Assembly: GCF_020882245.1 (NCBI RefSeq)
Contig: NC_083597.1
Span: forward strand, 67,868,152 to 67,932,151
DNA from: Rhopalosiphum padi
Taxonomy: Eukaryota; Arthropoda; Insecta; Hemiptera; Aphididae
Reading direction: 5' to 3'
DNA length: 64,000 nucleotides
Part shown: in pieces, positions 25,095 through 36,300 of the stretch
How positions within the stretch are numbered: the stretch's first letter is position 1
Layout of the letters: the number at the start of each line of letters is the position of its first letter
Program-made: the position numbers and the translations under genes
Notes under the pieces: generated by a model
Told to the model about the DNA's origin: nothing
The model's database searches: none
The model's input: only the letters and a program-made list of their open reading frames with translations

Positions 25095-25583
25095 TTACGA
25101 ACAACAAAACATTCGGCGTACGAATGTTTTTGTACGTTTCCACCACGAACGGCGTCTACGTTCAGTGGTGGTTCCATGATTTGTGCCGGTTATTGGATCT
25201 GAATAAACGTGCACATCATAGGCCGGTTTTGTTCCATTTTCAACCTCGGCTACTATTACTTTCATAGGAATGCACTCAATTTCGGTTGCGCCGGTTTCAC
25301 CAATAAACGTTATGTGAATGTTCGGCATCGAACTCCATGGTTTCCTCGGTAGACGAGTGAAGTCACCCTTCGCGGCGTCCTGTTTGGTCGAGTCCGCAGA
25401 TACTAACTGTGTCGATACCGATGACGATGATCGGATCTTCAACGCATCACCTGCACCAGACATCAGTGCGATATTGGGAACTGATCCATATTGTTTTGAC
25501 ATCGAATCGAAGAAATCACGGCATACCATTTGGGGCTCGCCATTTCCAAGTGAATCGAGTGATTTGGCTGAATTCGACAGCAT
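25095..25583 (-). CDS. hypothetical protein, basic C-terminus ending FCCS
   Basis: A single uninterrupted 162-codon frame in a locally GC-richer island (about 25100-25640), with balanced codon use unlike the surrounding AT-rich DNA. Residues 1-90 are Ser-rich and low in obvious structure. The middle, around NIHITFIGETGATEIECIPM and KVIVAEVENGTKPAYDVHVY, looks like beta strands of a small folded unit. The C-terminus is strongly basic (TTERRRRSWWKRTKTFVRRM) and ends FCCS, which could be membrane-attached through acylated cysteines; that is inference. There is no signal peptide. The start is the first Met after an in-frame stop about 70 bases upstream. I do not recognise the family. It is unrelated to the microexon genes and lies on the opposite strand. 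It could also be a retrocopy or terminal exon. Confidence 0.6.
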   Translation of the reverse strand: MLSNSAKSLDSLGNGEPQMVCRDFFDSMSKQYGSVPNIALMSGAGDALKIRSSSSVSTQLVSADSTKQDAAKGDFTRLPRKPWSSMPNIHITFIGETGATEIECIPMKVIVAEVENGTKPAYDVHVYSDPITGTNHGTTTERRRRSWWKRTKTFVRRMFCCS

Positions 25584-26149
25584 CGCTGGGCCGGCCGCAG
25601 CACTGCAGCAGACGGCGATCGGTTTTCGACGTCGGGTGTAATGTTATTTTGCTTTATTAATGATTAGGTATATAGTTTATGGTATACGTTAATATATTTT
25701 ACGATAAATTTACGTTATAAACAATATACATTCAGAATAGAATAATAAGTTATTCGACGTAGGTATTTCAACATTATACATATTATAATTATCAATATTA
25801 GCAGCCAGCAATACATGTTTATAGTTTTTAATATTTTTATATCAGAAGTACATTTTAATTCAATTTAATTTAATTGCTGTTTAAAAAAACAGTGATAGTA
25901 TATAGACGTGTTACCTTATAAATGTTATATACTTATATACATTATACAGCATGAAAACCATTGGTCTAAATGTAAATTTAATTATTTAATGGTTATATTT
26001 CTTTAATTTGGTATATAACAAGCGTAATATGCCAAGGTATAGGTAGTTTAAATAGGTATAAGTAGTAACTAGTAGAACTAATTTTGATGTCTTCTTTTTT
26101 CTCTTCAGTTTGTGCGTAAGCGTTTATAATTATTGTATAAAGTATATTT

Positions 26150-26660
26150 AAAAATTATGAGGATAGGGTCTCGATGTCCTGGTTTCGCCATACCCGTAGC
26201 ACAAATGACACTATACGTTTCCCCTGATGGAAATTTCAATGTAATTATAATTATTTTATTTAATCATTTTCATTATCTATAGTGCTGTGGTAATGTAGAT
26301 TCTTTTTAATTTTTTCCTGACGATATTAACGAAACAACTACCAAAATTTAAAATTAAAGAATATTTACAATCTCAAAAAGTGATGAGTGATAAATGCCAC
26401 AAAACACAACAGTATACAATTGTCAATTAATACGTCAATTAATCCTCCTCTCAAAATTTAATTTTCTTTTTATAATTCTAGGGGATTTTGAAAAGTTTGA
26501 TGTTTGTCATTTTTTTGTAATGATTCAAAAAAATTATATTTGGTCTTATAGCTTTTCATTACAAATAAACGAAAATATATTTTAAAATTATAACTTATTA
26601 TCAATGGCATTATGAATTATGATAGTTATAACTAACTTTAATTATTTTTACCACATATAC
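26150..26660. repeat. dispersed repeat related to 28110-28720
   Basis: Shared landmarks are CCATACCCGTAGCACAAATGACAC, then GGAAATTTCAATGTAATTATA, AACTACCAAAATT, and TCCTCTCAAAATTTAATTTTC, in the same order as at 28110-28720 and in the intron sequences near 8245-8350, 10120-10280, 34380-34500 and 52436-52550. It is non-coding and its class is unknown. Confidence 0.45.
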
Positions 26661-27933
26661 TTTAATTTTATATTTTTTTCCGGGAATCAAATTCCCTACT
26701 ACCTTTTTTTTCTCGTGACCCAATTTACGGAGATAAGGTCAACATCTGTAGTCATTAGCCTATACAGTGTTAAATTAACTTAGAATTATACAGATATAAT
26801 AGATAAGATTACATATGATGCATAAGGTAATGCTGTAGGATTTTGTGTTTACAAAAAATATTCAATTAAAATATACGATTTAACATATAAATTCGTGAAT
26901 TAAATTAAACTATAAAAAAAAATAAATGTTGAAGTATAATAAATATTAATTGAACTTAATATAACTCATACTGTTAAATGAGAAGTAATAAATCAAATAC
27001 ATTTTTGTATTCAGTGAAGTAAAATACAATTTTTTTAATAAAAACAATAAAACACAATTGTTATTAATGTTGCAATGTAAAAATAATCTGCTAAATATTT
27101 TACTAAATTATTAGAATAATTTTTTTGATTTTCATATTCATGTCATTCATTAAAACAAATTCCTCAAAAAATAATAAATCACTTGTATCATATAAGTAAA
27201 ATTAAAAACAATATTGACTTTTTGCTAAAATATCAGGTAATTAACTATTCAATGTGCCAAAGTGTATAATCACATTGTCTATATTCTAATCAAAGTTATT
27301 TGTGATTTGTCAAAAATTTATGGTCTTAAACTGTATAACCTATAAATTTATAATATATATATATAGGTTTAATATATTATTTAATATTATGTATTTAATA
27401 GCTATCCAATGGAGCTCATCTTATTTAAATGTTATTTTGTTTATTTTATCTAGAAATTATTATTATCTAGAATGCTGTATGCATTTTTTATATTTATTCT
27501 GTAGGTATCATTACGTGGTTGATCTAACTTTTTGTTATTTCATTGGATATTATCACAGATATTTATAAATATATATATGTAGGTGCTATCCAAGTTTGTT
27601 AGTTTATGTTAATAACTTCCTTGTAATTTATGTCATAGAAGATTTCTTGACCAACCGTTGGTATATATATATATATATTGTTTTCCTATTTTTGTATTCA
27701 ATTCCCTGATTATTATTTTAATGCAGCTATTTGGTGTTGTGCCACATAATATTATAAGCTCTAGATCATTGTAAAATTAATTTTGATGTCTTCTCCTTTC
27801 ACTTCTGTGTTCGTGTGTAAAACTAATATTTATAATAAATGTATCAAAAATATGACCTGATAATCGCGTATAACATACTCGGTCTTTTATTGTCATAAAA
27901 TATTTTATTAGTATAATGTAGGATTGCTAGCTC

Positions 27934-28109
27934 TCAGGAGCGTAGCCAGGATTTTTTTCGGGGAGGACTGATCAATTTTTGTAAAGTACAATTTAAGACT
28001 TTTGTAGCGATTTTCATAGAGCATCAAAAATTAAAATAATTTTTTAATTTTCTTGATATTTCGGCGAGGGGGGATGCAGCCCCCCAGCGCATCCCCTGGC
28101 TACGCCACT
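27934..28109. mobile_element. short hAT-like MITE
   Basis: A 176-bp insert has inverted ends TCAGGAGCGTAGCCAGG and, in complement, AGTGGCGTAGCCAGGGG. It splits the otherwise shared sequence GGATTGCTAGCCCTAC. The flanking 8 bases are GCTAGCTC (27926-27933) and GCTAGCCC (28110-28117), an almost perfect 8-bp target duplication as expected for hAT elements. No coding sequence is present. Confidence 0.6.
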
Positions 28110-28751
28110 GCTAGCCCTACTCAACCCTCCATACCATACATACTATGGGAGGGAAAGGGGCTCGGGGCTCTGGTTTTACCATACCCGTAACACAAATGAC
28201 ACTATACATTTCCTCTGAGGGAAATTTCAATGTAATTATATATACTTATTTAATCATTTTTATTATCTAGAGTGCTGTGGTAAAGTAGTTTTTATTAATT
28301 TTTTCTTACTATATTACTGAAATAACTACCAAAATTCAAAAATGAAGCATTTTTTCTATCCCAAAAAGTAATGAGTCATGAGTGTCATAAAAAAAACATA
28401 AACAAGTCAATATTAAATTAATACGTCGATCGCTCCTCTCAGAATCTAAATTTTTAAGTATTTTCTTTTAATAATAGTTGAAGAAACGGGAAATTATTTT
28501 TTTAACTAATTTATCGGTTTTTTACAAATTTGATGTTCGTCATTTTTTTGTAACAAATAAACGAAAATGTATTATAAAATTATAACTAATTATTATCAAT
28601 GGTATTATGCATTTAGCATTATGAATTATGACTAACTTTAATTAATTTTAGATTATTATTCAATTATCTACATCATAATTTTGTAAATTATTTCAATAAA
28701 AAATTATTAACGTTGTTGATATAATATTTTCATTTCATAAATGTCTAACAG

Positions 28752-29767
28752 CTGATTTGAAGAGTGTTGGATTTTCTAGTATGTATAAGTTTATGATAAC
28801 AAAAACGTTAGTTATAGCTATTTGTTATAATAATTAATAGTATTTTTTTTAGTTCAAGGTTGTTATAACTTTTTTTTATATAATCAGGATAAAATATGTA
28901 AAACTATTTTATAACGATTGTATTTAATCAACCGATTAGGAATACATTTTAGCATTAGACGTAAGAGCGTACATTATAAAGGGTTAATAGACGTATGATA
29001 TATTTTATTTATATAGATACTAATGGATTTTATAACTTTTGCATTATAAAGTCATTTAGTAAGTAACTTAGATTGATAATTATCTATTAAAAGCATATAC
29101 ATTATCTTTATAGCTTTCTCTAAAGAACGATATATTAGAATATATTTTTTAAGGAAACTGAATGTTTTATGTAATAATTTATAATAAGTTTGTATAGATA
29201 CATTTAAAAAGAAATTTTCACATGATTTTATGCCAATACCGTATTGCCACTATTGGTGGTTGAATGAAATTGTATTATTTACACCAGAAGGTATCTAATT
29301 TTATCACCATATAAATATATTTCTGGTTTATTTTATTTTGCTGTCTTTTATAACTCATATCATGTTAAATTCTCCATCAATTGTTTTCTCTAGGAAACTC
29401 CCATTATTAGAACCATCCGTTCTCGTAGTTGCCTAGGTTGTATTTTAATATAGACCGATCTAATATATAGTCTACGAAAATTTATATGGTAAATATATCT
29501 CTGGTTCGATATTTATAATGTTTAAAATTCCCGAGTCCATTATAGCAGGAGTAGGTAACTCGTTATAGAACCATAAAGATATCATATTTATGTGCGTATC
29601 GTGTACGATAAGTGTAGACAATATTATGTTATACAACTCATTGTTATTTCATGAGTTTTACTTTGTGTGTGTGAATTGTTATCATGAAAAATTAATTATT
29701 TCAGACCATAATTCAAACCTAGAAGACGATCTGAAAAACAAGATTCCTAAAATTGCAAAACTAAGCA
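28752..29767 (+). pseudogene. decayed copy of the microexon gene (three exons)
   Basis: Three exons align with the family and keep phase 1: 28752-28778 (DLKSVGFS), 29017-29058 (TNGFYNFCIIKSF) and 29705-29767 (HNSNLEDDLKNKIPKIAKLS). Splice sites are intact (GTATGT, GTAAGT, GTAAGT). Homology to the introns of gene 2 runs from about 28130 to 30060 and then stops. No signal-peptide exon was found upstream (26700-28750), and no exons corresponding to 13086 or later were found downstream. The exons are more diverged than those of genes 2-4. It is probably a truncated, older duplicate rather than a working gene. Confidence 0.6.
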
Positions 29768-30181
29768 GTAAGTTTTATAATATTATTATGAAGAATTACA
29801 TATTATTTAGTATGGCTTATATAATGTGATAAAAATTTCAAAGGTTAGGTTAGATTAAGTTATCTAACCTTTATAGCATTTCAAATTTGGCCTATAATGC
29901 CAGTAATGTATTTTAATATGGGAGAAGTTTGGGAAAATGGGGAACTTAAGAGAAACTTGTTTCTATCCTTTAAAATATTAAACTGAAACATAGTTTTAGT
30001 GTAATGAGTAATTTTTTAACGTGTTATCCAAATGCCGTGGATATTGACCAGTTACTCTCAATAGCTGTCTAAATAAAATAAATAATAAACAGTGTCATGG
30101 TAGTTTTTATGCTTATGAGCTTATGAATATATTGATTAGATTGTTTATCTATATTCAACTGGTAACAAGTCAAACATTACC

Positions 30182-30449
30182 ATGAGCGGAAATCATAAAG
30201 TCACAACAGCAGCGCAAAAAGCAACTACAGCAAAAAAAAAAAAAAAAAAATAGGAGTGAAAGAAAACAAGAACAAGGACGTGACCAAGGGGATCAACCAT
30301 GTGCGACTACGATTCGGATTATTCTAGTGCTGTTCTGGACGTCTGCGTATATATATGCCATGTCGTCGAACTTTTCGCAAAGTTGGTGGACCGGGTACAG
30401 TCTGACTTTTAGTGACTTGGGCACTTGGCCGATTGCGCACGTACTATAA
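30182..30449 (+). pseudogene. small GC-richer frame interrupted at an A-run
   Basis: ATG at 30182 opens SGNHKVTTAAQKATTAKKKK, entering a run of 19 A and then TAG (30251-30253). One base out of register, the frame continues from 30252: RSERKQEQGRDQGDQPCATT, then a hydrophobic stretch IRIILVLFWTSAYIYA, to a stop at 30447-30449. The 30280-30540 stretch is clearly richer in GC than its surroundings. It may be a small gene needing slippage, a sequencing error in the A-run, or a processed pseudogene. No family was recognised. Confidence 0.35.
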
Positions 30450-30689
30450 TTGACTTAGTGGCCGGTGACGCTGTTGAATTGACACGGACATAGTTCGATA
30501 CATAGGTCAGTGGTCAGCCAAACAGCCGCTGGGTCGACATACTTGATTATAATAAAAATATAAAATAAATGTAAAAGCTTAAAGTTCCCACGAATTAATA
30601 TTTTTGATTTATAACAAAATAATTTTAACATGGTTATTTTATCGTTTAAATTTAAATTAGTAGTCATGTACAAATTTGAACTTTTTCAA

Positions 30690-32540
30690 ATAGCTATAGA
30701 AAATAATTTTTTTACATTTTTTAGTTTTAGTATGAGATACATACGAAGAATATTATGTTACATTTTCAAATCTTAGGTATAAACAGAGATTTTTTTATGA
30801 ATTTCTAATTACAAAATAGTTTGTTATTTTCCAGATTTTGACGAATTTTATCAAAATTTTAGCTTTAAATGCATATAAAAAATAATTTATGTATTTTTAA
30901 TATTTTTATACAGATATAAGAACAAATTATATGGGATCTTGTATTAAATTTTCAAGAATTTTAAACTCAAAAAGAGTAAACATGTTTTAACAATAACATA
31001 ATATAAATATTTGGTGATAATTTCAAGTATCTACTGTTATTATTTTTTGAAAACAACAAAATATCGTTTGGGAAAAAATAACTATTAAACGGTTGAAATA
31101 TTTATTATTTTATAATTCTAAATGACAAATGGTTTTTCAATGAAATTTGTCAAAACAATGAATGATTAAATAAAAATTAGGGTAATATTTTATTTCACAG
31201 TTTTATTACAGTTATTGGTCGTTTATTGTAAATTGTCATGCCATTCCCAATAAATTGTTCTCAAGGCGATATCTGTATAGCATACATGGTGACAATTTTT
31301 AATCCATCATAATTTGCTTTTCATTCTCAGTAATTATTGACGGATTGTCAAGTGAGACAGAGAAAGTGTGATTCGTTGACTATTGAAGCGGTATAGAAAT
31401 CAACGCGATCACTACTAAAATTAACTTTTTTTTAAATGTAACGAGTGTACTAAAATTATGTAGGCGTTTATCCTTTAATCATTTTACCTACATAGATATG
31501 GTCATGGATCTATTGTAAATATTTTTAACTTTATTGTAGGTAACTGTAATTATTGCTTTTATGTGCCAAATAATAATATAATAATATCATAAATATATAT
31601 TAATAAAATATATTTTTTTATATTTTGTGTATTTTCTACTATATACAGTTTGGTGTAGGCGTATCTTAGATTTTTATTGTATATGCACTATGCAGGTATA
31701 TATTTTAAATATTGTTTTTGAATTACATTGTCTTAAATAATAATACATATAAGTATGAAGTAGGTATAGTAAGTATATGTATATATAAATCGGAAAAAAT
31801 GATTTTATTGTATTACCTATAGGTATACTGTATAAGGTATACCTATAGTATTATAATAATTTTTTAATTTGAATAGAGATATGAGGTTTTTAATTAAACT
31901 TATAACTGTAATATGAATTATTACATTTATTATTTTTTACAATTAATATTATATTAATTATTATTGCTTAATATTAAAAATTAATTTTGAATATTGAAAA
32001 ACGAATTCGTTTATTTTTTATTTCAATAATAATTTATACGTAAGAATATAAGATGCACAATATAAGCTTATATTCTATTAAGAGTTGGAGTTGACATGAA
32101 GGGGTTGATTCATTCATTATAGCGACTCTTAACTAGATTCATTTTTTTTTTAACAATTATTTGTTTTGAGACGATCATTAGGGATATGAGTTATATTAAT
32201 AGTAAGTCATGGCACCACTTTCTATTTAACATGTGATGAGGATTTTCCGGTAGTGTTAGGTTGGATAGTTCTTTTATACGAACTAGGGTTAGGATGATTT
32301 TGGAGTTACTTTTGGAAGCGTGTAAAAAGAAGTGTGCTTACTCACTGACAGTTGTCAGTAGTTTTCATACAAAAATCGTTAAGTAGGTATATATAGTGTT
32401 TCATAATTGAATGGATGTATATGACGGGGCGTTAAAGAGACGTCGTAGTGCTATATTTTGAAATGTTTGGATTTTGTTAATATTAGTATTAGACCATAAG
32501 TCTATGTAGGCCCGAGGAAGATTTTGTATATTTGTATTTT
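30690..32540. other. non-coding interval with one degraded repeat
   Basis: 30690-31080 resembles the dispersed repeat at 23380-23560 (GATAATTTCAAGTATCTACTG). 31080-32540 is AT-rich with short direct and inverted repeats (TACCTATAGGTATAC near 31816) and no supported gene. Homology with the gene-head block of A begins near 32545. Confidence 0.4.
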
Positions 32541-33307
32541 CGATTTTTGAATGTTGACAGTGTTAACCCTCATACGAAAATAGGCAATATAGTCTATAGT
32601 CCAGAGATAAAAATGATACAAAAATAAGTAAGTACCTAATTGTCTGTTGTAATTGAAGTCCTTATTTTGGATTTGTGGATTCAAAAATGCAAAAAGTTTA
32701 TGGAATAAATTAACAAATAAACTCAAATTTATATTAGAAACCATACTGAAAGTGGGTCTTATTTACTGTTCCATAAATTTATGTTAGAAAATAACATATA
32801 ATTTTAAAATGAATGCATGTTATATCTCCTCAGAATTTTTAAATATATATCATCAATTAGTTATAATAATTGTTGAAGTTGAAAATCGAACATTTTTTCA
32901 GTGTACCTACTAAAATGTGCTACGATACACACATAATTCACACATACATCAGCGAAAAACCAATATATTCATCGTTCTTGCTCGGAATCTAAAATAACTA
33001 AAAAATGTGGTGTTGTTGTCAGTAAGTGTCGCCAGTATAGTTAATTCTATTTGGCCATATGTGTAGAGTGTACCTTATTTTTTAATACATTTAAAAAAAG
33101 TTAAAACCTACACTAATATTTTAATACAATATTATTTTTATGACATACATGTATTAAATGTTTATGTAGTTGTTAATTGCTCAACAACAACGTATTATAT
33201 TGTATCAATTCAGAGAATAACCATAATATAAGTCTTATATTATTCATTGCATAGCAAAATCAATGCTCGTTCTTTTTAGTTCAGATAATCATTAAGTAAT
33301 TATAACT

Positions 33308-36300
33308 ATGATAACTTATAAAGTTTTAATAACATTAACTGCGTTTTTAATTATAAGCTATGGTTGTACTGCAAGTAAAGAAAAAGGTAATAACAATCAA
33401 TAATTTTGTAATTAAATTAATATCAAGGAAAAAACATAACACTAATATGTATATTGTATTGTAATAAATAGTATAATAAATATTAATTGATTTTAATAAC
33501 TCATACGTTAAATGAAATATAATAAATCAAATACATTTTGTTTTTAAGATTATAATGGTAAGTTTACTAATTTTAAATTTATTGAAGCAAAATATAGTAA
33601 AATGTAATTTATTTTAATAAAAACAATGAAACACTATTATTAAATAAATGTTTCAATGTAAAAATATTCTGGCTGAATGTTTTATTAAATTACTGGAATA
33701 ATTTTTTCATTTTCATACTTCATACATCATATCGTAATATCTATCCAATGGCGTTCATCCCATTTAAATGTTATTATGTTTATTTATTTTAATAATTTTT
33801 ATTATTTAGAGGGCTGTATCCTGTTTTCATACATTTATATTGAATTACCTGATTATTATTTTAATATAGATGTTTGGTGTTGTGGCACGTATAAGCTCTA
33901 GAATCTAGATCATTGTAAAACTAATTTTGATCTTCGCCTTACTCTTTTTTCTAACCTGTTCGTGCGTAAGCGTTTATAATAATTGTATCAAAAATATGAC
34001 CGGCTAGTGGCATATAACATATTACTAGGTCTTTTATTGTCGTAAAATCTTTTATTTGTGATAGTGTACCTCATTCACGACATATCCCACACCATTTTAA
34101 TGTTTTCTACCCTTTTATTTCACTATAGAATATTGTTTTACCATTTTTTTCTTACTTCCGTCATTTTTCAATCTAGTATCTTATAGTATTAGTATATTCA
34201 TATTTTTTTAAATAAAATCCAGTAAGTACTCTAAATTTAAATTGTCCAGGTATTTGTGTCAAGTCCTAACATTCCCTGTTCAATTTTAATTTCATTTTCC
34301 AATTCCTGTAGTAGATGTCCAGTTATTCAGTTCTGAAGCTTATTTCGTTAATTAGTATAACATTTATTTTTTAAATGTAGTATTGCTAGCCCTACTCAAC
34401 CTCCATTCTTGGGGAGGGAAGAGGCTGGATAGGTATGGCAATACCCTAAAACGAGTGAAACTATATGTTTTCTCTGTGGGGAATTTTAATGTAATTAACA
34501 ATTATATTTATTTTATTTAATCATGTTTATGATCTAGAGTGCTTAGGTAAGGAATTATATTAGTATAAAATACATTTTTTAGTTTATTTGCGTAACATGA
34601 TCGTTATATATCAGTGATTATTCAAAAACTCTACGCTATCCATTTATATCACACTTTTTTTTTTACAATCTTTTAGATTTTGATCGGAGCAATATCTTTA
34701 TATTGATTTTACAATGATGTATATTCATTTGTTTTTTTCTTTCCATCAAAAATAAAATAAAAAGGTGGTAAATGGATACCGGTTTATTGTATCGTATAGA
34801 TGTTGAGTAGATTACTGTAATGGGTGTGTTAAATTTAAACTTAACGATATATAATATCATCGTACATAAAAAAAGGTTCTGAGTAGAAATCGTTATGAGA
34901 TCGATAAGAACATTTCATTATTTTTTATTATATAACTAATGTTCTAATTTAAATTACTACTTAAATTATTTTTAGATTATTATTTATTTAATCATTATTA
35001 TAATTTTGTAAATAATTTCAATAAAAAAAAAACTGAGCCATCGCGGAGCGCCTTGCAGATGTGAAACATCAACAATTTTCTTTTTGTAATAATGTTGAAA
35101 ATTATTATTATTATTTTTTTTTTGCCGAGCTTCGGCGAATTGAGCCGACGAGCCACGAGTGGGTCGTCGCCAGGCTACAGTCGGTCTCACTACCGTACTA
35201 CGCCATTAGATGTTTCACATCAAAATGTAACATTGTTGATATAATATTTTCATGTCATAAATTTCTAATAGCTGAATTGAAGAGCGTTGAGTTTTCGGGT
35301 ATGTATAAGTTTTTGATAACAAAATGTTAGTTGTAGCTATTTGTTATATTAATTAATAGTATTTTAAATTTTGTTAGTTCAACGTGTTTGTCGTTCAGTG
35401 TTATAACTTTTTTTTTGTATGTATTATCAGGATAAAATAGTTAAAACTTTTTTTTAACGACCATAACAAATCAACCGAATAGAAAAAAAACATTTTAGTC
35501 TTCGACATAAGACTGTGAAGTATAAATTATTAATAAACGTATGAAATATTTTATTTATATAGATAGTAATGGATTTTTGAACCTCTGTATTATAAGGTCA
35601 TTTAGTAAGTAATTTAGAGTGAAAATTATATATTAAGAGTAAATACATTATCTTTTATAAAGTTTAATTACTAAATGATACAATTGATTACATTTTTTTA
35701 ATGAAACTGATAATTAAAATATGTTAAGTTACAATTGTTTATAGCAAGTTAGTTTGGGTGCATTTAAAAAACAATTTTCACTTGACTTCAAGCCAGAACC
35801 ATATTGCCGCTATACTTGTGGTAATGTGGTTAGATGAAATATTATTACTTTCTCCAGATAAGATATATCATTTTAACACCATATAAACATAGAAGTTTAA
35901 TTTTATATTTTGTTTTTTTTATACTTTATAGCTCACATTATACAGAATTTTCCATGAATTGCTTTCTTTCGATAACTCCTATCTTTACCGATTTTCGTAT
36001 TTGATTAGGTTGTATTTTAATATAAATCGTTTTAATATAACTCATACAAACATTTATATGGTAAATATATCTGATTAAATTTTTATGATGTTTAAAATGA
36101 CTAGCCCAGTATTTCAGGAGTAATTTTTTATACAGGCAAAGAGATATTTTATTTTCGTGTGTACCTTGATGGTATTATGTTATGCAATAAATTTTTATTT
36201 CATGAATTTTACGGCCATTTACATGACGTGTGGATTATTATCATGAAAAATTGACTATTTCAGAACATGAATCTGACGTTTTAAGATATTTGAAAGAAAA

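Noticed and set aside
25318..25660. Two + strand frames of 83 and 107 codons
   Set aside because: They lie opposite the better-supported minus-strand gene and owe their length to its GC-rich composition.
27302..27568. 88-codon frame rich in Tyr, Ile and Phe
   Set aside because: It has AT-driven composition, no motif and no conservation in paralogous sequence.
27660..27682. TA dinucleotide run
   Set aside because: An ordinary microsatellite in AT-rich DNA.
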